This document shows, in pieces, positions 47,487 through 60,000 of a stretch of 64,000 nt of DNA. A program made the position numbers and the translations under genes. Source of the DNA: Klebsormidium nitens (taxonomy: Eukaryota; Streptophyta; Klebsormidiophyceae; Klebsormidiales; Klebsormidiaceae); assembly GCA_000708835.1 (NCBI GenBank), contig DF237227.1, forward strand, positions 1-64,000, read 5' to 3'. Each line of letters starts with the position of its first letter. Within the stretch, counting starts at the first letter, position 1. The notes below the pieces were generated by a model, which was not told where the DNA came from, ran no database searches, and worked only from the letters and a program-made list of their open reading frames with translations.

Positions 47487-48779
47487 GGGAGTAGCGGCTG
47501 TGGAACTGATTTACCCACAATAAGGTTGCTAAAGAATTCGGGCACAATGAAATGCAATTTCGTTCACAGCACGTATCCATTCTGACAAACGAAGGCGACA
47601 ACCCCTGTAGACAACCCTTGAGAGCACAACGGTAACGTCAGACGTCGGATTGGAGTAGTGACCCCGAAGAGAACTTGCTCGAGGCATGTCGGTGTTGAGA
47701 GTGGAAAGACATGGTAGGCATCTCATACAGTCCAGCAAGCCTAATGAAGCATTGCCAGGCCTTGAGTGAGCTGTAGTACAGCCAATTCTGGACCACCGTT
47801 CAATGCTAGTCGAGCAAACCGATCATGCATTCATGATTGGCCGAGCGCATGGCATCTTCGGCTTCAAAGCAGCGTCCATCTATGCCCGCGAGAGAGGACA
47901 CGGATATTGACCATTGGCAGCTGCCTCGAAAACAGGGCGGGCTATTAGTGCATCTTCGGTCAGTGACATAAACTCAAATGGCGAGCCTGTCCCATGGAGA
48001 TCAGCAATACCGTCCATGAACTACCGTCATATAGATCCATACCTTAACAGTCGGAATCAAATTAAAGACAGCTTGTATACACACTATAATTTACGCGTGT
48101 CGCTGTGCATGCAGTTAACTCGGCTGTTCAATCTGCATCGATCATGAGCTACATTGAATCAAAATAATTTTATATAATTCAGTATTTTTAAATTGAATCT
48201 GATATCGGGATATAGCATCTCAAGCCGCCTGGTCTAGAATGATAAGTCACCTTTTGATCACCACACGTTGCGATAATTGAACATGCACAGCTCTAGCATG
48301 ACGCACGTGCTCAGTGGAGATCATACTCACTCGAACTTCACTGATAGTGAAAGAGTCACAAGCTGTAGTTGTGCGACAGTCAACGTCCGAATTAAAACAA
48401 TGCCCAATTAATTCGAAGGTTTTAGTCGCGGCCACTAGAACACCGTTTTCCAAAGTTATAGCTAGCTCAGTGGGCTTCAATCATCGTAGTGTTAAACAGA
48501 AGCTCTGATCCAGTTGACAAGTCTTAGACTACATCTGGGTTTCATGATCGCCAAGCCCTGTTTTCAAAATGCAATTTAATGAACCCACACTCGATTTTTC
48601 CATAACTGTGTAACAAAACCCGGTCAGGTCGGTGGTCTTTCCGACTCGACCCGTCCAGCGACGACTACTTTGCTTACAAAACCCATGGTACAATAGCTCA
48701 AGAGCTAGCTTTTCCTCACAACTATCCGCGAGCGTCTGCATATTATACACGAGAAGCCATGCTAATGCGCGCGCAATGC
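47487..48779. other. Convergent spacer, no gene seen
   Basis: This stretch separates the stop codons of the plastid membrane protein and the gene on the opposite strand. It is AT-rich around 48150-48210. No RNA gene, repeat array or supported ORF was found. Confidence 0.6.
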
Positions 48780-51700
48780 CTAGATGAAGGCGTCATGGCC
48801 CCAGTTGAGGAGCGCCTGTCGCTGCTTCGGGCGACACGTCAGGTCTCCCGGCTCACAATGTGCCTTGACCTGCGCACACCACAAGGAGGTCCACTGAATC
48901 AACACCCGTCACACGCGCTTACGGGGCAATAGAAAGGAAGCAGAACGGCTTACATCAACTTGCAGCCCTTCGGAATGGCCACGACGCTTCCCTAATTCTG
49001 CTTCCTTGATTCTTGACGAGACCGTCAATATTAAGGTGAGTTGTAAAACACACAGAGCACCGTAACAGCGGTCTCCCCAACGCTGGGCGTTACCAGCAAG
49101 TTGCTGATTGAGAGACGGCACCCCGCAGTAACTTATTAGCCAATCCCAATTGTACAAAATAAACCCCTGAAGACCAGAACGTCTACCGTAGAAGTTTACG
49201 ACGCCATTTTCCGAGGCGTTGACGAGCGCACAGCACTTTTCATTTTGTGTGGCATCATCAGCACGTCTCGTGACGTCAGCGTGATACCACGACACTCGGC
49301 AGGCGTGCAGCATGACGTCATCACGTGATCGTATTCTGCCTCACCTGCCCCGCGTGCCGCCGCAGCTGGCGCCACCGCGAGATCTGGTGGTCGTCCTCGT
49401 CAGTGCGCCGGCCCAGGTAGTAGCGGCAGTACCTGAGAGGAGGGGCGGGTGTCCTTGTGCAATTTTCAACGTCGGTTGCGACTTATTCGGGTGAATATTA
49501 CTTCAAATCACTCTTCGAGGCTGGCGAGTTGTAAGTGGCACTAGCTGGGCGCAGAACTGTATGTTCGACAACAAGCACTCTGGCTCTGCGACTAAGCTAG
49601 CAACCAGTCAGTCGATAAGGTGCGGACCAGCCCGCCTGACAGCCCAGACCTGACAGCCCGAGCATCGCAAAATGAATGATGCTCGACGTCCTACTTGACG
49701 ATAATCATGGACTGTGTGTGCTGATAGGCCCGACAGACTAAACGGCGAAACCTCTTTTCACCCAGGGAAGAAAAGCAAAAGTAACATGTGTCCAGCAGAC
49801 GAGAGTCCTGCTTTGTACTCACCACAGGAACCAGCCCCGGGGGTCGTGCTTGGGCACCCACTTCTTCTTGCGCCACTCCTGCACGAGAAGTTTAAACAAA
49901 GGTTAGGGTTATTCAAAAATCCAAGGCTTGGTGTCGACCGGAGAAAGTAGAATTTTATCTGCGGTCTCAGGAGGACCGTTGAAACGGCTTCGCTCAATCA
50001 TGTAGACTCAGAGAATGCTTGGTGCAACTTCCAACCAAGAGCGATAGTTTACACGTCCATATCAGTAAACGGAGACGAAAGGCTGACGACTTGCAAATTT
50101 CAGTTGAGGCGAACCCAAGAAAGCTTGACGACGAGGCGGTGGATGGATGAGTAGAAGCCTCCCTGTTTACGAAACGCGTGTGCAGAGCTTGTACGCAAAA
50201 TCGGAAGTCGAGTCCTTGGGGAACAGCTTCTCGACGAGATGACAACCATCAACCATGGGCACCGAAGAACAACGTGCATCAGAGTAACTCCTGGAAGAAA
50301 GGAGCCAATCAGAGTCGATTACACTTCCTTCGCGACTTACGTTCAGAGATAGCCGGCTAACAATCTTGAAGCAGTTGACGTCTCCGTTCGGGCCCGAGGG
50401 GGATAGCGTCCCCTTCTCAACGGCGGCTTCAAACCTGTACAGAAAGGATGAAACGTTAGGACTTTACCGTCGGTGGATCTTGCCAGAAAGCAAGGAATAT
50501 TGGGTTCACAAAGACTCGGTTAAGGCTAGCGCGACTCGGTTAGAACTAGCGCAGGTACTCGTTCCACAGCTGAAAATGTTTGAGCCAACGACAGTCGATA
50601 AGGAGCAAAAAGATCAAGACAAACATTAGGAAAGAGACTTCCAGAGGTTCCAGAAAACGGTGGATGATTGCACCCCTGAAAAAGTAGCACCGAACGAAGG
50701 AACTAACCATATTGCAGGTTACAATCTCAACACTCGTCCTTCCTGCGAAGACGGCGTTGATAAAACGCCCTACACAGGCTAAACTCCCACTTAACCCTGG
50801 TAACATTGGGCTTGAAAGAATCGCGGGCGACCGTTCCTTGATACCTCGGAGAGGGTAAAGAAAATTTGCCGTGCTATTTCAGCTTTTGAACCTTCAGATT
50901 GACACAAGTGGAAGCGAAGACTGACCACTCCTTGGGGAACTCGAAGATGGTGTCATTGATGATCTTGCCCTCAAAAACGCCGTGCTCGAGCATCTCCTTG
51001 GGCGACAGCACGGGGTCGAAGCCGTCCTTAAAGTTTTTGCCAATGGGCTCGGAGAGCTCGTACGAGTAGCCCGTCTGCATCAGATCGTCCACCTCGATCG
51101 TGTCGCCGACCTTGTACTCCTTCTCCGGCCGAGCCTGCTTCAGGAGCTGCAAAATAGGGCGACATGTAAACGGTCAGGAAAGAGAAGCGGGATGGTTGCG
51201 ATGAGTGCAGGAAAAGTGAAAAGACTGCACGCTCGACCGGGCCTGCTTCAGGAGCTGCGAAAAAGGGCGACATTCGAAATGTCAAGAAAAAAAAGAGGGC
51301 TTGGTGCGACGAGTGTCAGGAAAACCGAAAAGACGCGCGTTTGTTGTGGTAAACCATATTGTATCGCAAACCCTGTACTCCTTCTCCGACCGGGCCTGCT
51401 TCAAGAGCTGTGAAAGAAAGAGGCGCACCGGATCAAGGGAACGGGCGAGTCACGTGGAAGCAGAGGACCACAACACAAGAAGTTCGTTCGTGCTTCTGCG
51501 AGCCGCAGATCTTGTTAATGGTCAGACGGGAGTAGTGTAAACAGTGCAGGTTGCTCTCTTCTACCCTCCAAGCTCGTTCATAGTTCCTTCTCCAGCTATG
51601 TCTCTTACAACACGCTTTACCATGTAAAAGGGTCCTTTCACTCAATAAAACCTACATGACAAACCAAATCCGCCGCAGGCATCCTCATAAGAGTCCTTTT

Positions 51701-53311
51701 AGCCAGTGAAGTCCTGAATATCAAAGCAAACCCGCAGCAGGCATCCTACAAAGCAAGTAGGAGGGTCTGACTGGAAGTGTGGAACCCCTGAAGTATCTCA
51801 TGTGATTTTCACCACCTTTTTCAAATCTCGTTTGCCCTGTCCCCCAAAATGACATCAGCAAGTCCAAGCAGTAAGGTAGCAATGCTCCTGCCCCCACCTC
51901 TTTCATGTCCTCGAGTGTCTCTAGCTTCTTCAGCAGCGCCATCCGCTCCTTCGACTTCGGCAGCTCGATCCCGTTCTCCTCGTGCAACTTTGCGACCGCC
52001 GCCACGCTCTTGCGGTGCGTCCCAGGATGCTCTGGCTGCTCCGAATGATGCACCGTCTTCTGCTTCTTGGCGTGCTTCTCCTCGTCTTCTTTCTCCCCAT
52101 CATTGTTCTTTTTCTTGTCTTTTCCCTTGCCCTCCTTCTCTTCCCCGTTGTTTTGTTCTCCGTTCTTTGCGCTGGCTTGAGCGCCTTTGGTTTTCTCTTG
52201 GTCGTTTTTGGATGTGTCGCCGGTTTTCTTCTCGTCATGAGCCTTCTCCTGCTCAGCCGCCTTCATCTCCTGCTCGCCTTCCTTCTTTCTCTTGTGATCA
52301 GGCCTGCAGGAAAGGCGACTTACTTGAAGCAAGCTTCTTCCAGGCTCCTGTTAATCTCCAGAATGGTGCACAAATTTTGCATCTGATGTGACTCTACTCT
52401 ATGGCAATCCAAGGTTTTCGTTGAGGTACAATCTGCATACAGAATTTACCAACTTTAGAAGAAGAATGAACAATGGAGTTCTTGAAGAGGGAAGGCCAAT
52501 CCAATGAATCACTCGGTCTCCACCAGAATAGACCCAGTTCACTGTTTTGACTGCCATCTGGAGACCTGGAACGATCTGGGTGCCTGTCTGATACCAATCT
52601 GGCAAAGTGAGAGCATTCGACGTGCAGAATAACATTGCCCATCCTGCATGCAAAAGTCAAGGCCTCCAGCTCAATGGTCAAAGCTTTCAACTCTCCACAT
52701 AAGCATAATCCTTCCAAAGTTGTCGGCCAATGAAAGCACGAAGTAGAAGATACTGCTGATCAAAGCCATGCCCCTCAGGGGCGATTTAAACCTCACCCAG
52801 CCAGCATCACTTCCGGGCGTTGAATGTCATCCAACCAGACTTCAGCAGTGTCCACTTGCCTCTTGCGATCCTTCCTGACTAAATCAAGTAAACCCGCATG
52901 CAAACTTGTGAGGATCACAACCTCATGAAGCAACCAGAGACAGGCAAGGGGATCACAACAGCAGGTCCCCCTGCTCAGGGTGCAGGTAAAACCTGCAGCC
53001 CTGCACTTATTGTCCCTTACTCAATCACCATTCAATTTGTCAACTGAGTCTACGACCAATGCAGGTCCTTGATTTACAACTCCCCTTTTTTAAGAGCTGA
53101 ATGTTGAATTACAAGAACGTACCTTCTAAGAGTAGCAAGGCCATCTCAAAAGAAAAAAACTACTCGTAGAAGCCTGATGCTAGTAAACTTACGTAGAGTC
53201 ATTCTTGGTTTGCTCCTTCTCCTCCTTTGTTGTTGTCTTCTCCTGCTCGGCCTCAGCAATGGACGCCCCTTCCTTAGCTCCAGACTTCGCTGGTTGCTTC
53301 TTTGGCGCCAT
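48780..53311 (-). CDS. Conserved protein of unknown function with charged N terminus, 357 aa
   Basis: Seven exons on the minus strand: 53311-53193, 52303-51898, 51146-50926, 50434-50341, 49878-49823, 49432-49345 and 48869-48780. The first half is an extremely Lys/Glu-rich, probably disordered tract ending in [20 protein letters not shown]. The second half is a compact domain. Its blocks include [75 protein letters not shown] and [15 protein letters not shown] recall similar domains in fungi, algae and bacteria without an assigned function. The reading frame stays open upstream to an ATG at 53575; that 88-residue extension is Arg/Ser/Leu-rich and could be an organelle targeting peptide. The Trp- and His-rich C terminus might bind nucleic acid or a ligand, which is speculation. 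Confidence 0.8.
51230..51430 (-). repeat. Copies of the exon 3 acceptor junction in the unknown gene
   Basis: On the plus strand GCCTGCTTCAGGAGCTGCAA (51133), the exon 3 start plus acceptor, recurs at 51241 as GCCTGCTTCAGGAGCTGCGA with AAAAGGGCGACAT following. It recurs again at 51394 as GCCTGCTTCAAGAGCTGTGA, preceded by GTACTCCTTCTCCGACCGG. Spacings are 108 and 153 bp. The copies lie upstream of the real acceptor on the transcribed strand. Confidence 0.9.
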
Positions 53312-53575
53312 ACTGAAAAACTTCAAGTTCTCCTCGCCAAAAGCTCTCCAAGTATCTGCGAATGTGTCCCTAGGCTGTCGTATTGAGACAAGGGAGCGGA
53401 CTAGATGCTGAGTGCAAAAGCTAAAGGGGGCTTGCAGGAGCGTTGGCAAGGCAATGTGTGGACTCAAGAGTGTGCTGTTTAGCACGCAGCGGCTGCGGGG
53501 AAAGACCGATGCCCTTCCTTGAACGAGTGCCCTTCGGACAGTGACAGCGCCACGAACACAGGATAGTAAGTGCAT

Positions 53576-54410
53576 AGGCCACTGATCGCCTGTGTTAATA
53601 TAAGCTCACACCACCACCCCGCTTTTGAGCTGACTGGTCCTAGAATGTCCCTGACAGCAACTTGTGGAAAGTCCCCAAACTGCGTCCTGCATGCAAAATT
53701 CACTGCGTGAAATTGGTACATGGGAGGCTTGAGAACCTAATGCAGGTTTTTCCAAGCAACTGTGACTTTCCACAGAGCACCCTTCACTTGCTCAGAAGTG
53801 TCCACCAGCACAGGCCCTGTGGCGACACCCAGGCCCTCAGTGAGGAAGGCGCCACCCAGTGATCCAAACAGTACGCCCTTTGACAGGGCCTTCAGTCTGA
53901 GAATGCTTGAAGAAGGCATGTATACAGGTTCCTGTCAGCTGGTTTTGCAGCTGCGACCAACCGCAACTGCAGAAACAGGTAGCAAACTCCTTGTAATTGG
54001 TGTTCTTCAAAAACAAGCTACGGAAGATTGCAATAATAAAATCCAAGCGACATGCCTCTGCTAGGAGGTGGTGGCGATAACATAAGCACTGTTACAATGC
54101 AATGTGGCGCACCTCTTCGCTCTTGCACTTGCGCCCCTTCCTGCCAATCAACCCCTCTGCATGCAGCTTCCTCAGCCACAGCACTTTCTCTTTTCAGGAA
54201 TGGCTTGACACCATTCCAAACCCCACAACTTCCAGCAAGAGGAGGCGCCATGGTGTGGTGCTGTGCGAAGATGTGGGCGTCCGAGTGCTCGACACCTGCC
54301 AACACAGGGGCAACATGGCCATTGGCATGGGCTGTGCCAGGCCCCGGGACAAACTGAGTCACTTCAAGTTCCACTGCCACTGGCACGGATCAGTGTGATC
54401 GAGCCCGGAT
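53576..54410. other. Possible unassigned coding fragments, strand uncertain
   Basis: Frames stay open on both strands at 53740-53920 and 54100-54390. The minus-strand reading at 53900-53750 is smooth and hydrophobic (GVLFGSLGGAFLTEGLGVAT), and 53700-53630 reads TQFGDFPQVAVRDILGPVSS. The plus-strand reading at 54190-54397 ends KFHCHWHGSV. No family was recognised, and splice links between the pieces could not be settled, so no gene model is given. Confidence 0.2.
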
Positions 54411-54411
54411 A

Positions 54412-54438
54412 TAGCCTAGGTACCGGTATACTAGGCTA
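54412..54438. repeat. Palindromic word cluster TAGCCTAG...CTAGGCTA
   Basis: TAGCCTAG at 54412-54419 pairs with CTAGGCTA at 54431-54438 around GTACCGGTATA. It is followed by repeated GGCTATA words and another CCGGTACC cluster to about 54500. The words resemble those of the element at 25.3-26.7 kb and may be a related fragment. Confidence 0.4.
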
Positions 54439-54499
54439 TAGGCTATAGGGTATACTTTATAGCACCTAAACGTAGGCCGGTACCTGCTACCGTATACCG

Positions 54500-57028
54500 T
54501 ATCTACCTACCTATTTCAGCACCCGGGTTGCCCGGCCCGCCGCCGCCCAGTCGCCGGTCGGGTCTGGGCCCGGAGTCGGCCCTGGGGCCTGAACTCTTGC
54601 GGCGAGTCTGACTGGGTCCTGAGCCCGAGTCCCGACTCAGGTCGCTACGAGCCGCAAACCGCACATCGCGACCGCCCAGTCCAAGTCCGCAGCGCCTTGC
54701 GGTCTTTATTCGGGGCGCCAGTCCCCGTCGGTTACCACCCGGTTTCAAAAGGTGTAAGGCGACTCGAAGTTAAATCCCGGTTTCCAGTCCCCGACCGACC
54801 CAAAATCCGAAGGATTTTGGAAAAAAAAATAATAAATATAGTCAATATTTTGGTCCAAATTTCCCGATTTTTGTTCATTTTGGATTGAAAATATTGAAAT
54901 CTGGGCCAAGAAATGAAGTTTTTGCCCCAAAATTATTCCATATTATTTCATATTTCAAACATACTAGCAAAAAACCAACTATTATTTCTTCCCGACCAAC
55001 CGACCCACCCAAAAGGGGGTAGGACCGGAACCCGGGAATTAAATTCGACCCGCCTAAACAGGCACTCACACTAATATAATCGTCTCACACTCCAGTGTCC
55101 AGTCTTCCGCGGGCCCAGTTCGGCGTGCACCGGTGACCGCACGGTACCGTAATTGGACAGACCCGTGGCCTGGCAGGGCCCACATTCGCCCTGCAGATGA
55201 CACATGGCAGACCTTGATGCACAATGCAAACCCAACTTCATAACCTTCGCTTTAATTTGACGATTATCATTCAACCGACGCGGTTGAAAGCATGAAACCG
55301 GTCTGGACATGCGGATCAAGATTCAATGGTCGGTTTGTCAGCCCGGTCGGGACGGTTTACTAATTAAGGTTATGTAACATTCAAGCCATTAGATGCCTCA
55401 GATGAATACCGGTAACTCTCGTGTGACCTAACGGGCGTGTGACCTAAGATACAAGCTACCCGGGCACTTCAAACTAAAACACCTAACCCAAATAATCACC
55501 CGCTCCGCACCCCAACCCACCCTAACCACCATACCAACCCCACCCGTCCCCCGGGTGCCTATCTTAGGTCACACGGCTCTTAGGTCACACGAGAGTTATC
55601 GAAGTCTCAGCTGAATCACATGGTCTTTTAAAGTAGTCTCCATCAATCGGCAGCCGTCCATTTCTCGAAGTTCTGATATCGGACGAGTAGCAGGCACCAG
55701 CAAAACCTGTACTCAGAAAGTACAAGAAGTACGGTGTACCTACCGTACCTTCTGTCACTGGTAGTGTCACTGTCACTGGTGGTGTACAGTTTATGACGAC
55801 GGTGAGTGGGTGAACCGTGAGCAAACAACCGCGAAGGGGAACAGTCATGCCACATGGTGTTGACAACTTGCAAGTCGACAAAGACCTGAGCACGAACAAG
55901 TACCTGATTCAAATTGAGGTTGCAAGTTGTTGGAATGCGCAGGGCGAAAGGCGGTTCGTTTTGCTGGATGAATCTGCCGCATATCTAAGATTTATGTGAG
56001 GTACAATCATACATAGGTATTATGGTGTGCTTCTCTACTCCTGAATAGGTTGCATGAAAGGTCTTTGATCAATCAATGAATCATTGAGCTGAAGCATTGC
56101 CCCCGGGCGTCAGCCAAGACACTCAAAGGTGGCAAATTGCTCGTATGTAGAAGTCTTTGCAGATGCTTCCCTCAGCTCTTAGCTGGTCAGTCTTTCTGGG
56201 AGTGTACATAAAAACCAAAACATAAGTAGTCGAGCACGTAATTTGCTGGTGCCAGTGGAGGCAGTCCTGGCACAAAGCCTGCTTAACAAGCCAAGTAGAA
56301 ATTGTTGTCTCTGGTGAGTTCTATATTGCAGCCTTAGGCTTATTTCTCTCTTTCCAGGGTGTGTAAGCTGCTTTCGTGCCAACCTGAATCAAAATTGTGT
56401 GCATAACTTGCCATGAAGGCAAGCGCGAAACTCCGCGGTTACAACTGTGGTTTGGACCAGCTCGTGCAGTTGGTGACTCTCACTGTGGCTGAGATGTTTA
56501 TATGTTGGATTAGGGGTCAGGGGAGGCTTTCTGTGTTGACCAGTGCATTCTACATAGTGTGGGAAGATGCAGGACTTTGCAGTGACTTTACAGCACGTTT
56601 GGTGCCCTGTAGTTCCTAAAAGCTGGCTTCCTTCTCAGGTTTTGAGCAGAGTGCCTCTGACATTTGTTCTTCATCTGCACCCGTCCATTTTAATATGATG
56701 CCAGCGATCGCGGCTATGTGGCCCCGGCCTTTCTGCAGTGCCGATGACGTGGAAGTTTTGAAGGCTCCAAAGTATCTACTACGTTTTTGAAATGCCATTC
56801 GGGCCTTTTGTCCTTCGAATATCAGAATTCAGTTGTGCACCGACGACCATCACATCATTGGCCGATCCTAGCTTTTCCTCTTCCATGTCCAGGTACTTAG
56901 TATGTTGAATGTTTGTACCTGTGCCTTGTTCCTACTGATGTTCCTACTGAATGAAGAATTCTGTAACCATGCCTTACTCCCATTTCATACCTTGGTCCCT
57001 CACAAACATACGCATCGCTTCGTAGCAG
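54500..57028. other. Intergenic region upstream of the GAF-LOV-like kinase gene
   Basis: Up to about 54.8 kb it is GC-rich with recurring CCCGGT and GGTCGGG words. A very AT-rich stretch (54815-54980) follows, then a C-rich hairpin element listed separately. No gene is supported. The plus-strand 60-codon frame at 55817 is too short and featureless to accept. Confidence 0.5.
55411..55600. mobile_element. 190-bp MITE-like hairpin with 40-bp inverted repeats
   Basis: The left arm 55411-55450 and the reverse complement of the right arm 55561-55600 match at about 36 of 40 positions. Each arm holds two copies of GTGTGACCTAA. A second inner pair around ACCCGGG extends the stem. The loop is strikingly C-rich on the plus strand (CCCCAACCCACCC and similar) with few G. 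There is no coding capacity. This is a non-autonomous hairpin element. Confidence 0.8.
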
Positions 57029-60000
57029 ATGGCGAGCGTGCACCCCTCCGAGCAGCATGAGCGGCCTCCTCTTGCCAAGCATTCCTTGCGGGGCACAAAA
57101 CGTCCGTCCACATGGGCCGAGGGCCGCGCCGCGAAAGTGGCGTACCCCCCCGCCTGGGGCGGGGTCTACCCACTAGGGCTGGCACACGCGCGCCCGACCT
57201 GCGGGCAACTCATCGAACCAGAACCAGAACCAGCTCCAGACCCAATCTATATGGTAGACCCCGTGACTGGGGGGCCGATGCGGCCGGGCCCCGACATCGA
57301 GTTCAATTCAGAGGTCAGGTTTCACAAGTTTCACTATTTTTTTGAATCTGCTCGATGCCTCTGGTGACTTGGCTTTTCCTATGTGTCTGTTACTCATCAG
57401 TACAGCCCATGGTTACTGTAGATTCCTACTGTAGTGTCAGTCATGCGTCACTTGCGATGCTTCCCATTAAGATTTGCTGTTTAGAAAGTGAGCCGTGTGG
57501 GGATCCGGCTGTCTTAGCACGCTCAGATTCGAAGTTTTAGCGCTGCAGGATTGTGCTGCAGAATGCATCATTGTTGTACGTGTGCTCGAAAATTCATACT
57601 CACATGGCTGATACTCTTCGCAGGGTGCGCCTGTGCCCACAAATGAGGAGTTCCGGCTTCAGGTCTTGAGGAGCTACAACATCCTCAATACAGTGAGTCT
57701 TTCCCCCGCCCTCAGATAGACGGCGAATATGTAGGAATAGTTGCTCTGGGAGCTGGGAGCGTACGGGGTATGGATACGGAAGGACATACCGGCACCGTGC
57801 TAGCAGCTTGGATTGGGGAGCGCCAAATGTCCAGAAGGTTGTGTTTCACCAGGCCGTATGCTGTACCGGTCGAGAAGCCAACACGTCGTGCGAATGCTAG
57901 TATTGCCGCATCTTTGCCTTCTGGGGGACACAGTGCTGCTGCAGAGAGCAGGAGAGTCATCTTCTAACTCAACAAAGGTCGCACCTGCTGAAAAGAGCAT
58001 CGCGACTTACATTTCTATTTGTGGGTTTTCAAACACTCCCGTATGAGTCAGTTCACCGTGAGATTCGAGGAGCTGCTGAGGTGATTGAACATTCTGGCCG
58101 TCTAACCTTTTCGTTGAGGGGTTGCAAGCAGGTGGAGATGGTCCCCACTGCGGCGGCAACGCTGAGTGTGTTTATTGTGCTTGCGCAGGAACCGGAGTCC
58201 CGCTACGACCGCATCTCGGCCCTTGCCTCAATGATCTTTCATGTGAGCATCGGCTTCATTCTGGCCTCTTAAGTATTTTATCGTTACGCAGTTCGAGCCT
58301 TCTGCACTTACCAGGGTTCGCCCAAATCATCAAGCAAAGCTTTCACCAATGTTTCATAAGACTGGATGAAGAAGACGTACCCTCCTGCATGAATGTCCTC
58401 AGACAACGCGTCCAGATCGATATCTAGACGTTGAAAGGAAGAATCGGCAAAGGGTTTTCGAAAACACGGGGCCACCTTTCCCCTTCCAAAGGTCCTCTGT
58501 TCGAGGCTACTGATAGGAGTGGGACTGGACTCAGCCCAAACAGGTCCAAGTCGAGTGTCGCCTCAAGAAACCCGACAGAGCTTGTGTTGAGGGGGGTGTA
58601 AAAAGTCGATAGATCATTCGGTGCTTGAAGTATTCTGTGGCAATCTATCGGCTTTACGTGATTGTAAGTCTTCGATTCAACAACCCAGACGTTATCGGAG
58701 CCCTGTATGAGGTCCCAGCAATCTTGGTCAATGTATCCTCATTTGATGTTACAGGTTGGTTTACTGAAGTTCCTGTGATCCTTTTAATCAATTTTGTCCT
58801 TGAAAGTGAGAGCATAGCTTCAACTTCTTCCCGTGTCCACCATCTGCAGACCCCCGTGGCCCTCGTGTCCCTGGTTGACGAGAACCGGCAGTGGTTCAAG
58901 TCAAACATCGGACTTCCCGGTTGCACAGAAACCAAGAGAACCGGGTCCTTTTGTACATACGCCATCTTGCCAGCGTGAGTACCCTTCGAAAGCATTGCTG
59001 ATTTGGGTTCGTCTCCTCTTGATGAAAGCCAGAGCTTCATGTGAGCCGACAGACAACCGCAATACGAATCGGAAATTAGCGCAGCTGACTCGGCGTCGCT
59101 CTGGCAAACGCACTGTGGTTATTTGTTGGTGCGCGGTGGCCGGCAGTTTGGCCGGCCGAGACCCGTCGACGTTTACCACTCAGTCAGTGACCGGAATTGG
59201 TGACCATTTTTGCCTTCACTACACCATGCGCTGTGCCGAATGAGACAAAGAGCTTTGGAGTTGCGAAAACTGGACGAACATGTTCTATTGTAAAGGAATA
59301 GAAGGTCCTGTGGCCACCACAAGGGTTCTTGCAATGACCATTTCAGAGTCCCTACGTCAGGAGATGGTAAGACGTCCTGTCCCTGAAGTCTTCACTCTGG
59401 TTTGATTCTACAAATTGCTCGTCTTTGGCTTATTCTTCGTTTCGCCATGCAGAGTGGATCCCTGCCTGGTTGTCTGCGACGCGCTGAAAGACGGCCGGTT
59501 CTGTAAAAACGCTCTGGTAAGTGATTCCCATCTCACTGGTGAATTTCAGAGAGTCTTAAGATTTGCACTCCGTTGCGGGACATCACCGGCCACATCCAAT
59601 GGCAAGTGCAGGCAAGAATCGTGATGTTGTCTCGTTAGATATGGCGGAGATTTGTCACTGAATGGGCAACGAAGGCGTTGAGGTGCCGTTCGTGAGGACG
59701 TGACAAAAATGTATTATGCTTGCACAACGGGATACAGAGGATGAGGGAAGCTCCCAAGCTTTCCTAACCGACCGAGATTCATCGTGGATGCAGGTCATTG
59801 GAGAGCCACACATTCGCTTCTACGCGGGCGCTCCGCTAATCACCAAGGGCAATTTTGTGCTCGGCTCTCTGTGAGCGACGGAAACATTTCAAAAATTGTC
59901 CAGGGTCGAGTTGGCTTGGGAACGGTCGCCCTTGCTTTTCCGTCACTGCTTTGAGATGCACAGGAAAGGTGCCGCACAATTCTTTTCCTTATCAAATGAC

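Noticed and set aside
54102-54398. Plus-strand frame ending KFHCHWHGSV as a gene
   Set aside because: All three overlapping frames and the opposite strand are open here, no family was recognised and no consistent splice partner was found.
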